In this document: piece by piece, positions 1 through 10,995 of the stretch
How the letters are laid out: each line of letters starts with the position of its first letter
Numbering within the stretch: the stretch's first letter is position 1
Source: Serpula lacrymans var. lacrymans S7.9
Lineage: Eukaryota; Basidiomycota; Agaricomycetes; Boletales; Serpulaceae
Length of the DNA stretch: 64,000 nt
Assembly (NCBI RefSeq): GCF_000218685.1
Contig: NW_006763299.1
Span: forward strand, 124,001-188,000
Direction of reading: 5' to 3'
The notes under the pieces: model-generated
The model's input: only the letters and a program-made list of their open reading frames with translations
Told to the model about the DNA's origin: nothing
Database searches by the model: none
Position numbers and translations under genes: made by a program

Positions 1-643
1 GCCCGCCAATCAATTGACGGATTAGTAAGTATCAACCAGTCGTATCCAAGTAGTATGCGCGGCAAAAGTAGTGACACTACAATGATGTCCATTAAATGTT
101 CTTTCCCTTTCACATTGATGTGAAGGGTGACATAGCGCGTTACTTTCTGGGATCGACCATCGGCTCCTGCAGCGTCAAGAGGGATGGGCAGTGGCGTGGT
201 ATTGAGGGTGTACTTGTCAATCAGGCTTTGATCAATAACAGAGTTGGTGCAACCGGAGTTGATAAGGGTTGGTACAGTGAATGTTTGTCTATTGTCTGTG
301 GTAGTAACTTGAGAAATGACATGGAGGCTTCGTTTTGGCATGGGGTTGTGTGGCAAGGTATAAGCATGGATGTGTTCCACAATATTCTCTTCGTCGTGAT
401 TCTTTAGCATCTGTATCGCTTGCAGGGTGATATGCTCGTAGTGATCTTTATGTGCCCAGTTTCGTAACAGAGCTCTTGCTCTTTCCGGTTTCTGGTCTTT
501 GATTCGTCTGGCCAACCATTCCGGTGAATGTGGCTTCGCATAGTTTTTGGTTACAGCACGTAGATGTTGATCGACTCGTTTTATTGCAGTCGTTGGTATC
601 ATACGAGTTTTAGGTACAACATTACGGGTCAGAGAGTCCGTGC
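1..643 (-). pseudogene. pol: E1 pol, N-terminal part with aspartic protease domain
   Basis: The minus-strand frame is open from the gag stop to the window edge, about 210 codons, and is co-linear with the start of E2 pol. Shared landmarks are a segment with AKPHSPEWLARRIKDQKPER (E2: AKPHSAEWLARRIKDQKEER), the protease region and a RILLGYDWL block (E2: RILLGHDWL). The retropepsin signature reads INSGCTNSVID where E2 has IDSGCTDSIID, so the catalytic Asp is Asn here, consistent with a G-to-A change. Reverse transcriptase, RNase H and integrase lie outside the window. Pol is in a different frame from gag. Confidence 0.75.
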
Positions 644-1734
644 TCACTCCTGACCTTTCTGAAAATCCTTTGGAGGCGCTTCAATTCCTTTTAATAACAA
701 TGTAGTGGGAGTGTCTCTGGTTTCCTCCGTTTCCATATAATGTATTGCCATCTTTCCATGTGGGCAATTTCTAGCAATGTGGCCTTGCTCACCACAATTG
801 TAACAAATAATGTTCAGGTTGGGCCAATATTGTCTTTGAGTGTTGGAACTCCCAATCTCCATAGGTACACCTGATCCTCCAAATGTTCCTGCTGTGTTTG
901 GATGGACTGCATTCTGGGGCGGCGGCCTCTGAGATGGAGTATAATACGGTCATTGTTGGATATACCGTGGTCTCTGCGTCTCTGTACGCGGTACTGTTTG
1001 TTGATGCTGCGGTGGCGGGTAGTGTTGGTTCTGTTGATAACGCGGTTGATATCTTTGGTACTGGGGTGGCAGCCTCTGTTGTGGGGGTTTATCTCTCTTC
1101 CTTTCCAGATTGAGTTCTTCGTTTTGTTGTTCCCATTTCCCAGCTGCTGCCTTCCACTCTAAGTACATGGTGGGTAGGTTTTCCTGCTGCGAGATATGAT
1201 CACAAAGAAATTGAGAGAGATTGCGGCAAAGGATACTGTGAATGAACGGATAACTTTCATATGCATCTGGTGGTAACCCTGCTTCCATAAGTTTGGATTT
1301 GAGTCCTCCAAAGTAGGCGTCTACCATCATCTCTCGCTGCTCGTAGCTATGAAGGGCAATTTCCGGTTTCAACTTGAGATGGGGATCCAGGAATTTGTTA
1401 TCTAATTCCTTGATGAATTCCGAGATAGTCCCCCAATTTGTGGTGCAAATAGGTCTCCTAGCACTGCAGTTTTGTTGTTGAAATTTGCCTTCCATGTGTG
1501 ACAGGCGTCATTGCCTTTATCGGACGAGATGCAGGATAATGCGAAGAGGATTTTAGAGGAGTCGGTTTGGAAACTTTTGGGATAAGCGAAAAAGTAGTTC
1601 GCTAATGCGTTCTTCCAGTCAATGTACGTTTCTTTTTTGCCAATGAATTCGAACGGAGGAGAGGCAAGGACAGCCTTGCTGCCTGGACTTGTTTCGTCGG
1701 TCATTCCTGCTGCTAAGTCAGGTTCAAGGTCCAA
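644..1734 (-). pseudogene. gag: E1 gag (capsid-nucleocapsid), frameshifted
   Basis: Three minus-strand segments make up one gag. The N-terminal part (1402-1734) has an FEFIGKKETYIDWKNAL block matching FEFKGEKERFIAWRQAL in E2 gag. The middle part (950-1495) continues in another frame through a capsid-like helical region and a Gln/Pro-rich linker, so there is a frameshift near 1440-1460. A TGA near 947-949 then precedes the C-terminal part, which has a CCHC zinc knuckle, CYNCGEQGHIARNC, expected to bind RNA. It ends at a stop lying in the loop of a predicted hairpin at 627-655 that is shared with E2. Confidence 0.8.
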
Positions 1735-1956
1735 AGACTCTTGATCGGACCAGTCGTTTTCGGGTGATGGGTTCTAAGGTGGGGGAGGAAAGTCTTCCGG
1801 TCCTGCGGATTGATAGAGATCGTCCGGTTCTAGGGCTTCCGCGGCAGCTCCTAGAGATTGTGGGGGTGGTGTTTTGGGAGTGACAAGAGGGCGGGGTTCT
1901 TGATAAGGCTCCAGCTTTTTGATGAGTTAGATAACGAGTCTTAGATAACGAGTTTT

Positions 1957-3145
1957 TTAATCAAAGTCCGGGTCAAATACAAAGTTACTAGGGAAATCTC
2001 CTCCTTCTGCTTCCTGAGGCCTCCAGTACTCTATGCTTTCAGTAGACCCTTTGTTTTCTGACTCAGTCCCTTCGTCTGATTCTCCTCCAACTATATCCTC
2101 TAATGAACTTCCTGTTTCTTGTTCAATCCTTTCCGCGCAAGGTGCGAAAAGCTGCTCAACCGACAGAATGAGTGATGCTTCCCCTCTACGACCTTGGTAG
2201 GTGTATGAGTATTGTGAATAGATACAAGTTCGTGGGGTATGATTAACAATGGCCCAGAAGTCGCTTTGGATAACTGTAATGATGAAGCGTTCGGGATGAT
2301 CAGATTGCTGATTGACGATGAATGGTGTGAGGATTTCTAAGATCCAATAATATTGCTCGACATATTCTGAAACGTATTGGATATTGTTGATTTTGGTTGT
2401 GTAATCTTCCCCGTCACGGAATTTCCTCTGAGCGGTTGCAATGAGCTGATCAAATTGTGCTAACGCAGCGACAACTTGTCGAATATGATCTTTGGTAGAG
2501 GGTGTGACAATTACGATAGAAGTACTGTGTTGAAGACCAAACCGTGGTCCAAATGCGTCAAGATCTTCAACTTCGGGGAGGTAGAGTGTTCGGCGAAGTC
2601 GTGTCAGATATTGGATAATGGAAAGGTTGTCAAGGTGATTGCTGATACAAAAGTATTGGATTGGTTGGTAATGGACAGGAGAGGCGGAGTAGGTGTCATA
2701 GTAATCTGTTGTAAAAAAATGAGGATGGGATATCATAGGTGGGTTCTTCGTGAGGCCTCTTCCTTAGAACAATGCCGCAAAGCAAGGTGTGTTTGAAGTC
2801 GTAGGGGAGGAGGCGGCTGGGTATGTCCAGGAATGAAAGAGGACGGATTCAATAAAGTTCAAGGAGATCTGGGATATGGTCCTGTGAAATAAGATGCAGG
2901 TTTCATTCCTGAACGTTGGCTACTCCCTTCAAAAGCTTAACCCTCTGAGTATTCTCGTAGCTTGGGCGTAGTAGACTCTTGAAGTAGTCGATCAACGGAA
3001 TTTGTCCGTGCTGCAGGAATATGAAGATTAAAAGTTCTCTCCGTGCTTTGTCTGAGACATTGGAGTACCTCCTCGGGGCTCCGAGAATTTCTCCTACAGA
3101 TGGCGGAATGATAAAAAATAGACTGGGTGAGGACAAGGGCGTCAT
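1957..3145 (-). pseudogene. E1 accessory ORF B, upstream of gag
   Basis: The main open segment (1957-2736, 259 codons) aligns by eye with the C-terminal two thirds of the 350-codon ORF B of E2 (42118-43170). Landmarks in the same order are VTPSTKDHIRQVVAALAQF versus VTPFCRDAIRRIVACISQF, HPERFIITVIQSDFW versus HPTDRFIVTEINTEFW, and IYSQYSY versus VYSQYKP. The N-terminal part is recognisable in other frames: LLCGIVLRKRP (E2: LLPCGIIIHRRP) just upstream, with a frameshift near a seven-base homopolymer at about 2718, and an N-terminal helix in 2903-3145. The C-terminus is acidic and ends in FDPDFD. I recognise no known family; function unknown. Confidence 0.65.
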
Positions 3146-3533
3146 TTATGTCGAGGATGATTTCCTCGATCAGATCAATTGGAGAAGACGAAGCAGAGGA
3201 GTCTTGATATAATTCAGTGATCCGTTCAACCGTTTCTTCCGCGTCTGGAGTACGGACTTTGGTAGGGACGGGGAGGACCGGGAGCGGCTTGTTGAGGGCT
3301 GCGAGGAAATCTCTCTGGTGTCTGTGGTCCGCGTCTGATACCCACTCTTCTGAGTGCTGTTGGGATGTAGACACGGTGAAGGTATACGACGTCGCTAACA
3401 AGTCCGGTTTGAAGGTATCTGATGATGGCAAAAACTGCAAAGAATTGGACAAGAGCGGTGATGGTAGATAAGACGTCCAGTTTGAGAGGACTGAACAACA
3501 ATAGGTGTAGTGGTGTGGATAGTAAGAGGTCAA
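2937..3533 (-). CDS. E1 accessory ORF A, upstream of ORF B
   Basis: This 198-codon minus-strand ORF is the E1 counterpart of the 98-codon ORF A of E2 (43229-43525). The conserved core is a short acidic, Ser-rich motif, YQDSSASSSPIDLIEEIIL versus YEDSSATSSPVSELEELVL, preceded in both by a helix (QRDFLAALN versus LEEFHRALN) and a VPVPTKV/VPVNVAT stretch. The E1 version has extra N-terminal sequence rich in Ser, Thr and hydrophobics that may not be translated. Its 3' part overlaps the N-terminal part of ORF B in another frame. No family recognised; it might be joined to ORF B by splicing or frameshifting. Confidence 0.55.
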   Translation of the reverse strand: MTSYYPHHYTYCCSVLSNWTSYLPSPLLSNSLQFLPSSDTFKPDLLATSYTFTVSTSQQHSEEWVSDADHRHQRDFLAALNKPLPVLPVPTKVRTPDAEETVERITELYQDSSASSSPIDLIEEIILDINDALVLTQSIFYHSAICRRNSRSPEEVLQCLRQSTERTFNLHIPAARTNSVDRLLQESTTPKLREYSEG

Positions 3534-3698
3534 TGACGATAGTAAGGAGAGGGATAGGGATGGTAGAGATGTGGAGAAGGTGATGATGAAGGTTTAGACT
3601 GGTGCAGTGGCAACGACAGTCTTTTTCAGATTGTAGGGAAACAGTTTTCCAAAGTGTGGCTCTGGAAAAGGATTTGAAGGTAGGTGAGTTCAATCTTC

Positions 3699-4194
3699 TG
3701 TCAGGCAACGAATACGAAGCTATATAACAAAATACAATGCCTGGTCAAGTCCTTGCTGGAAGGCGGTGAATCAGGGTATGAGCTTTGAAGAGTGTCGGTA
3801 TAGGCGCAAATCCAAACTAATATTGAACTAAAGAACAATACATCGAGTATGTACTTCTTTATATAGTGAACGGCGAGGGTCAGACCGAGAAAGGGAAGAA
3901 TTAAGAAAGTGGTCTGACTAACTGACTAACCAATAATAAAAGAAAGAGAAAGTGGTCCGATCTATCGTATTTACTAATCGTATGAGAAAATGTATTGGTA
4001 AGGGGTGTGCGATTGGCTGTATCAGTAAGCCCATGAGAAGGCGCTGAGTCACAACCTTCTTCGCTTATCAATATCCCTCCAAAGTATTCCCAGACATAGC
4101 ACTGGATCGTTACTATGTCATTTGGATATCTTCTCGAGGGTCTACAATAGGTCTCCTTCGTTGTAAGTACAATAGAATATGAGTGTGAATAGAC
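3699..4194 (-). repeat. E1 5' LTR, truncated
   Basis: The sequence is the reverse complement of most of the full LTR at 16234-16862. The inner end is TGTCAGGCAACG on the plus strand (sense end ...CTGACA), and a TATATA-type promoter sequence lies within it. Homology stops at about 4194, after GAGTGTGAATAG, so the outer 130 bp or so of U3 is missing. The open stretch at 3901-4215 lies inside this LTR and is not a gene. Confidence 0.85.
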
Positions 4195-4273
4195 TGCCTC
4201 TATGCTTGTCCACACGTTGCTGTGTGTTGCTTTTCTTCACCAGTTAGGGTAAGCAAAGGCTCTCCGCAGATGA

Positions 4274-4279
4274 TATAAA
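4274..4279 (+). promoter_or_regulatory. putative TATA box of the DUF6534 gene
   Basis: TATAAA lies 77 bp upstream of the ATG at 4356, in the 160-bp non-repetitive segment between the broken E1 LTR and the gene. It is a plausible core promoter from position only. Confidence 0.4.
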
Positions 4280-4355
4280 CTTAGTGGAATCTGAATTGAT
4301 TGTTTTTTACTCTAAATTACCACAAGTGTCAAGTCTTCAAACACCTCTGCTCATA

Positions 4356-6274
4356 ATGTCAGATATTTATAGTGAACTGTCAGCCATTCCCCAGCTGTTA
4401 CCCAGTCTTAACGACTCATTTGGTGCCTTTTACATTGGTCTTTTGCTCGCTGCTATGTGAGTGGCAATTACTACGACTTTCTTGTGCAGCGCTTATGTAT
4501 GCATGCAACTGCAGCCTTTATGGCTTCACAAATTTACAACTTGCATTATATCTTCAAACTCAATGGAAACAGGATCCAGTAGTTTACAGAATAATGGTAT
4601 GTTTAACTTGGCCAGTACTGCAACTTGAAGCCAACATAGACCAACCTCAAGGTTGTATTGCTTTGGTGGGTTTTTCTCGTGGTATGCTGCAACAATGCCA
4701 ATGATGATGCCTTATTTTACAGGTTGCTCGATACAATTCATGTTGCTTGTATCTCGCACATGTTATACTACCACCTCATAACAAACTTCGCAAATCCTCT
4801 TGCACTCTTGGTAATAGTTTGGAGTTTCAAGGTAAATCTACCTTGTCACAAATTACCCTTTTTTACCGTCTTGATTCATTTGGTACATTTGGTACAGGCG
4901 CAGATTGTAATAACCGTTAGTCAAACTTGTTTGTATTAGATACTGTATATTCTCCTCACAACGCAAGCGTACTATAGGTGATTATCATAGCCTCTGTTCA
5001 CTGGTACGTCTTCACAGAATACTTGAACAGGGCAAGCACTGAGGGATACTAGTCTATATGCCCATCGTCTCTGGATTTGTAAGTTTTTATTCGTCAAATT
5101 GATTCCTGATTACATTCGTCAATGATAGTGGGGAAGGGATGGAACCGTATCCTTTGTTTGATACAAGTATGTGCATATGTCCGGCTACTCAGTCCATCCT
5201 CACACATCATCATGATGATAGGTTGTCATCATAGCTCTTGACTTAGGTATTGCTCATAATGTATTATTTCTGCGGCGCGTTTTTGACACTGGTTCTATTT
5301 TCTTAGGACTGGGCATATGTAAGAACATCTCAAGCAATTCATATGACACATCCCAGAATAACAGTGACTCTTTGAAGTTTTATGTTATAAGACGTCAGTT
5401 CCTCGCTTCTTGGAGTATGGTTTTACCACAGTTCTTTTCCCCTTGATCACGTCTCAGCTATCTCGGCCCGCTGACTATAGATTTTTACATCCAGGATTCA
5501 GTGCCACTTATACAGTGATTTTCGGATGGTGATAGTAGGTGCCTTTAACTACAGAAATATCTGTTGTTCCTAACCGATTGTAAACATTCCACACATTTCT
5601 ACCCGCCGCCTGAATTATCACTTGTGATATGCGTGCATCGTTGTGATTAGTGGGAGCCCATAGCTGTGCTTTCTGTGCTCGCCTCCAATGACTTCCTCCT
5701 TGCGACATCCATGTGCTATCTCCTGGCTTTATCACGAACTGGATTCTCAAAGTGAGTATATTATTTACTTGCTCCCTAATCTCTTCCTCATCTATTCGTT
5801 CCCTCATGCCATATTGGTATAGAACGGACACAACAATAAAAAGAATAGTCATTTATATGTACGGTTCTGGTTGTTTAACAGGGTGAACCTCATATCTTCA
5901 TAGGGACATCCCCGTCATAGTGATCTCATAGTAATTAAATAATGGATTCTCACCCAACAGCCTCTGCTCCCTGGCTGTGATTATTACAGTACGTGCAACT
6001 GTATCTCAGTCTTGTTATAGTCTGTTACAACATTTTGGGCAGTGTGCAGTAATGCCAAACAATTTTATCTATATGGCAATCGACTTTTCACTCTCTAAAC
6101 GTACGCATTTTCTCCCAGAAATTTATTCATACTAACATAACTGTAGTCTACGTGAACTCATTTATTGCACTTCTCAATTCTCGAAGTCATGCAGAGCGTT
6201 TTGGAGATGCCACCATATCGGCTCTAGGAGATGTTCGGCATCCAGTCAAGTACCAAGATGATGAAGAGCATTAA
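4356..6274 (+). CDS. DUF6534-type multi-pass membrane protein
   Basis: A spliced model gives a protein typical of the large Agaricomycete DUF6534 family, seven-helix-like membrane proteins of unknown function. Exons I can place: 4356-4456 (MSDIYSELSAIPQLLPSLND...), 4515-4596, a 14-nt micro-exon 4652-4665, 4723-4831, and one from 4898. Joined, they read continuously through YGFTNLQLALYLQTQWKQDP and LLWLLDTIHVACISHMLYYH to ANPLALLVIVWSFK, with GT-AG introns of 55-66 nt. The 3' end is clear: MPNNFIYMAIDFSLSKL, an intron, then YVNSFIALLNSRSH and a stop at 6272-6274, the usual family ending. Exons between about 5000 and 6050 are not resolved, so integrity is not proven. Confidence 0.75.
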
Positions 6275-7059
6275 ACCTATTTTGGGCTACAGTAAATGTA
6301 TCACATCGCAAAGATGATGCTGGAAGCCCTCTAAACTTGGATTCATCCAACTCTACTCAGAAAGGCACTTTGGGGTATTGTCAAACTATAATCGCAGACA
6401 AGTACATTTACCATCTTTTCACTATTAGGTTGCTGCAGTACCTTCCAATTTCTGAAATCTATTGCTTCTCAACTCTACCAACACAAAGGTATATTCATTT
6501 TTTATCTCTCCCAAAGATGTAACTGTGAAGTGGGTTTGTTTGGGGTGCTTGATCTTGTGATGAAGTTAACGGCACAAGACTAGCAGTAAATCATATGTTG
6601 CTCTTCCGTTCAGATTTGAAAACTGCAGTAGGCTTGTTTACTGATATTAACTATCATATCAGTAATTTGGTTTGACTGAGGAGATTAAGTAGGGCACGAA
6701 CAGAAGAGCAAAATATGGTGACAAAGCCAGATAACCCTGTTTGACATTTCCGAAGTCTAGAAATATTGATTGTCGGTCAGGTGATGAGCATTGCGAGTTC
6801 ATCATATATTGTACATTTGAAACAGTGAGAAATTTTCTTGACACTATTACTATTTGTAAATTTCTACGTATGACTGGGATCTGCAAATACGAAGACAAAA
6901 AACTGGGTCCAGGACTGCCCGGAGAGCGATGGTTATATGATGATTCAGTCAAAAATGGCATTGTTGTGGACATGACTTGACGAATCCGGATCATGTAGTT
7001 GATGAGGAAAATGATCAGTCTGTCGGCGGCAGCAGGCCAATTTGGCTAGTCGTTGGGAT
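6275..7059. other. intergenic, no supported gene
   Basis: Short open frames occur on both strands (for example 6659-6994 minus and 6741-6980 plus) but none has recognisable motifs or a convincing intron pattern. The first 100 bp could hold an alternative 3' end of the DUF6534 gene. Confidence 0.5.
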
Positions 7060-7565
7060 AGCTTACCAAGCTACCCTAATATGGGTAGTCTTCAAGTTCG
7101 TTTGCGTTATTGTCCACGGTTCATAATAGCGGAGTCGCTGAGTCGCTATTCTTCTTGCTTTTTTTCTGATATATGACAAGCATGTTGGCGCGTGTTCCTA
7201 TCATTGATATGTCAAATTTCAGTACCCTTTTGTTTTTGGATAAAATCTTGCAAGCTGGTGATCGGATAATCAGAACAATGGGATTCCGCAGAAGATATAT
7301 AAACAAGAAGATGGGCTCGCTCTTGACAACTAATTCCTGTCCGTTAACCAATTTCCAAGTACTAACTCCTCCTCGCTGTCCCACTGCCTTACTTTCCCAC
7401 TTCTACCTGCGCGGCCAGTCCGCAGAATCCATTGGCATCTGACATAGTATCAGGTACGTCATCAACGATGCTTTGTCCTTTGACACTTTCGAGTATCTGC
7501 TGGCACATCAAGCCCTGGTCTGCCTTGCAGTTTCATTGCTTATCTGAACGCATGGCTTGAGGATT

Positions 7566-8738
7566 TTACCGCTGCGCAAATAATGCAAAGAGATAGTCTT
7601 GCATTCCGACGTCCTCGGAACTACTGCTCAACCCCTCTGTCGAGCCATTGGTCTGGAATTGAGGCCCTGTGAAGCCGATTTCGTGGTTGGGTATGTTAGG
7701 TCCTTGGACATCTGTCTGCATGTGCTGTTCGAGCGACTTTGCAAAGTAATCTTCTCCAGACGTAAGGGGATCCCAGACAGGATTAGGTCCGGAATTGAAG
7801 TATTCCAAGTCCAAGTCCGCCTGTACCGGATCTGCCACGGGTTCAGGCCACTGTAGTACTGTCTGCTGCGCATGGACGCTTGGGATGGGAGTCGAAAGCG
7901 GTTCTGGATGATAGTTTTCCCAGAATGTGCTCCAGTCTGGAGGAGGAGTTATCGTGGTTGCCCCTACATTGACTGTTTCGCTGGTTATCGCTAGACTGGA
8001 TGGACCAGCGACTGGGGACAACTCTGTTCCCATGTCACTACGAATAGGGTCCTCCCATTGCAAGTGGGGCATTTGCATTGACTCAGAGAGGGTAGTAGTC
8101 GTGTTGCTGGGCCCATTGACGACCATCGCTTGTGAGTCATCTGCTACGAAGATATCGGGACTTTGGGCTGGTGCCATATACCCAGTTTTTCTCTTCAATC
8201 TGATGTTTTCGCCTACCAGATCCTCGATATGATCGGCCACTGAAGAAAAAATTGTCAGTCATCTCTAGGAGACGCTTTTAGCCAACACATCCGTACCTTC
8301 AGTCCAGAGGTGAAGATCCCTAGTGGGAGGTGCGTGACCTTGGGGACGCGGAATAAGACTTTTGATCTTATCCTTTTGTTCTCTGATTAGCTGTCGCTGT
8401 TTCCGCATGCGAATGGTGTTATTCTCTCGCTCCTTCTTGCTGATGGGTCGTCCTCTACGGATGGCACCTTGTGTCGTTTCATCGATCGTCGGGGTTTCTT
8501 CAGCCGAGAAGCCTGTAGAATACACATGCCTCTCCGAGCGAATGTTTTGGATTAGTGGGCCAGATTGGATCCCACTGTCAGGCTCAGTTTGTGTTTTTTC
8601 AATGTGATAAAACACAGATGGTGCCAGCACAGTATGGGATGTTTGGCCCCCTTGTTCAATTCGTTCCTCTCCTTCTCCAGAGTACGATTCGCGCATGGTA
8701 GCTCTGTCGACTTGGGACTGTTCTTTGGATGAGCTCAT
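7566..8738 (-). CDS. bHLH-type transcription factor, copy 1
   Basis: Two exons (8297-8738 and 7566-8239, intron 8240-8296 with GT-AG ends) give an intact 371-residue protein starting MSSSKEQSQ. A basic stretch (RRGRPISKKERENN) leads into a first helix (RMRKQRQLIREQKDKIKSLI), a loop, and after the intron a second helix, VADHIEDLVGENIRLKRK, that resembles the second helix of bHLH proteins. The rest is Ser/Thr/Pro-rich, ends in SMQDYLFALFAQR-like sequence (GMQDYLFALFAQR) and could be an activation region. Nuclear DNA binding is inferred from the domain. The intron falls in the loop-to-helix-2 boundary in both copies. A diverged paralogue is at 10996-12073. Confidence 0.7.
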
Positions 8739-8822
8739 GATGGGGGTGGGATGATAGTGCTGCGAGTTGATCTGGGTATTGTGTTGGGTGTAGTTCTTGT
8801 CTCTCCCCCTCGCTGATGTCCC

Positions 8823-8828
8823 TTTAAA
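8823..8828 (-). promoter_or_regulatory. conserved TTTAAA core-promoter block, bHLH copy 1
   Basis: TTTAAA inside TGTCCCTTTAAAT lies about 85 bp upstream of the ATG of bHLH copy 1. The same block sits about 92 bp upstream of copy 2, one of the best conserved non-coding stretches between the duplicates. Confidence 0.4.
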
Positions 8829-9720
8829 TCCTCCAAGCTCCCACTTGAGGCGCGAAAAACTGCCACAGCAGAGCCACGAACGTCGCTGTACATCGTTCTC
8901 AAGTAGACGTCATTGCTGCGGCGACTTGGACCTTCGGGGGCGTCATAACCTAGCTTTGACAGTGAAACAAGCATCAATATTCCTTGAAAGAACGCTGTCA
9001 AGGCCCAAAATGCTGCGCCATATCGTTAAATGGGAATCACTTCACACTTTTCACTGGACTTTGACGCCATCGCGCCCACAGAGAAGGTAGACTCATGTTT
9101 TGCTGTGTAGAAAGACTCTGAGCTGTACGAGCGGCATGTCTTGCACGATTGATTCCGCAGGGGGCTTTAGTGACGATGAGCATAGGAATGGGTGGAATGG
9201 CTTCCATTCCACCGGGAGGAAGCGCGGGTGCACTTCATGGAAGAAGTGGCGGACTTGGATAGAATGCGATGTCTTAGAGATGGCACTTTCAATTTCCAAG
9301 AATCATACTTGTGATGAACATTTTGATAATGCGAGTCTGCTGTAAGTATAGAACTAGTAGCCTGACATTAAAGTGAAGAGCGCACGAGAGATTTATAGGA
9401 CGAGGTGTTGTATGAGATGGGCTAGATAAGGCACTGCTAAAAGTCGAGATGGATACCGTGAACCGACAGACGCACAAGGGGTAGCGAACGTCGCCTTCTG
9501 GGGAACAAGACAACAGCTTTCCAGTCAGAATTAGGCAGTTAACAACCAAAAAGAAGAATCAGGCGTACATTTGCGTATATCGTTGATAGCACTGATGCGG
9601 CTATGGTATTGCTCTTACTAGGCATGGCAACGCCAGCTAAAGAGTGCTCGCAGTTCCACTACCATGAGTGAGCCTGCATCTCAGGGTAACTTACTGTCAA
9701 TGGAGTCCTAGCTATGCTTT

Positions 9721-10074
9721 TCAAGCGCGTAAGTTGTCATTTCGACAGCCTTGTAATCCAGTTGCTTTGTTTTACTTCGGCCTATTACATATTTCTTGAG
9801 CGGTACACATTGATGCACATGCTTTGCCTGACAGTTCTCACTTGATGCCTCGTTGAATATTTTGGGATTGATAGGAATGTGGACTCATCAAACATATCGG
9901 AGAACGATGTGGGGCATTTGACGCAATACGTTGGAAGTTACACGGCGAGCCGCGTTGTGATCCTGATAGTACAAGCAGCTCGGTGACTTGAAAACCTGAA
10001 CATGAACAATTGAGCGTGTTGGCGACGGCAAGGTGCGAGAGTGATGTGGCTGATAGCTGGCGCAGCTGAGTAAG
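9721..10074. other. spacer between duplicated segments
   Basis: No open frame, repeat or RNA gene could be supported between the two duplication units. Confidence 0.4.
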
Positions 10075-10540
10075 CGACCCTGATTTGGGTCGTCTTCAAG
10101 TTCGTTTGTGCGTTATTGTCTCAGCGGAGTCGCTGAGTCGTTTCTCTCCCTTCTTCTTGTAATTTTTCTGATATACGAAAGGCACGATGTCGCGTAGTCT
10201 TTTCATCGATCTGACATATCCTGAAAAACTTACACACCCTTTGTTTGTGGATAAAAACGTGTGAGGTGATAACCAGATAACCAGAGCAATCGGATTCCGC
10301 AAGTTCTATAAAAACAGCATCAAGATGCTCTCGTTTGATAACTACGAGTCCCTGTCCACGAATTCAGTCCTATCCACGATCACTTCCTCCAAGCCCCCCC
10401 TTTCTAACTTCTACGCAAGTTGACAGGAGCCGTCGAGACTCGAGACTGTATCTTGGGTGCGTCGTTAGTGATGCTTTCTTTCGTGATCCAAGGGTGTCAG
10501 TTAGCACATTGTGTGCTATTCCGTCTGGCAGCTCCATTCT

Positions 10541-10756
10541 TCATCTAAAAAGATGATTTCCTTCGTGACCTGGATGCTGCTCGAATACGAAGCGATAGTC
10601 TTGCATTCCGCTGTTTGCGGAATTACTGCTCATCCCCTCAGCTGAGCCATAGGTCTGGAGCTGAGCTCCTGTGCGTCCGACTCCGTGGTTGGCTTTGTAT
10701 GTTCCGTGAACATCTGTCCGCGTGCGCTGTCCAAGTGTTTCGTTCCAGGGAGCCAA
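10541..10756 (-). pseudogene. detached C-terminal remnant of bHLH copy 2
   Basis: The minus-strand translation resembles the last part of bHLH copy 1: RTDVHGTYKANHGVGRTGAQ, QTYGSAEGMSSNSANSG and GMQDYRF correspond to QTDVQGPNIPNHEIGFTGPQ, QTNGSTEGLSSSSEDVG and GMQDYLF. It is separated from the rest of copy 2 by the inserted sequence at about 10760-10990, so it is probably no longer part of the translated product. Confidence 0.6.
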
Positions 10757-10759
10757 GTC

Positions 10760-10990
10760 TCAAAGAGATCTAATATAAACCAAATGCTCAGACTTCGTGG
10801 GCGAAGCTCTGAGAATGTATTCGCGTACCTAATATAAACCAAATGCTAGGTACAGAGTAAGTATATCACATAAAATAAGGAAGGTATAAGATCCTCACCT
10901 CAGACTTCGTGGGCGAAGCTCTGAGGTGGGGCAATCGTTGCTACGAAGGTTTTTAAACTCGAACGGAAGTATAACTAAGGGGGTAAATTG
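10760..10990. repeat. small hairpin-rich insertion in bHLH copy 2
   Basis: This segment is absent from bHLH copy 1 and interrupts the coding similarity. It holds two copies of a 26-nt inverted-repeat motif (about 10791-10816 and 10902-10927) with outer arms CTCAGA/TCTGAG and inner arms CTTCG/CGAAG around TGGG. It also has a repeated TAATATAAACCAAATGCT (about 10770 and 10828). The exact ends were not resolved. It could be a MITE-like non-autonomous element. Confidence 0.5.
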
Positions 10991-10995
10991 CCCCA

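Larger units (their letters stand above)
1..4194 (-). mobile_element. Ty3/gypsy element E1, truncated at window edge
   Basis: A minus-strand Ty3/gypsy retrotransposon runs off the left edge of the window. Reading 5' to 3' on the minus strand it has a truncated 5' LTR (3699-4194), an accessory ORF A (2937-3533), an accessory ORF B (1957-3145), gag (644-1734) and the start of pol (1-643). The order matches the complete element E2 at 36432-44463, to which every part is recognisably related but clearly diverged. Frameshifts in ORF B and gag and an altered protease active site say it is dead. Its LTR family recurs at 16234-16862 and 23939-24565. Confidence 0.85.
7060..9720. repeat. segmental duplication, copy 1
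   Basis: This stretch is similar in order and content to 10075-13240. Shared landmarks are CTTCAAGTTCGTTTG followed by GCGGAGTCGCTGAGTCG near 7090 and 10092, the bHLH gene, the TGTCCCTTTAAAT promoter block, GGCGCGATT/GGGGGCGTC upstream sequence, GCGCGGGTGCACTTCATGG near 9215 and 12559, and a TTCCA-rich block near 9650 and 13020. Divergence is moderate, with many small indels, so the duplication is not recent. Confidence 0.7.

Noticed and set aside
3901..4215. 104-codon minus-strand ORF, and its relative at 16235-16660 (+)
   Set aside because: Both lie inside E1-family LTRs; the shared translation reflects repeat identity and not a conserved gene.
5508..5852. 114-codon minus-strand ORF inside the DUF6534 gene
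   Set aside because: It overlaps an intron-rich gene on the opposite strand and has no recognisable motif.
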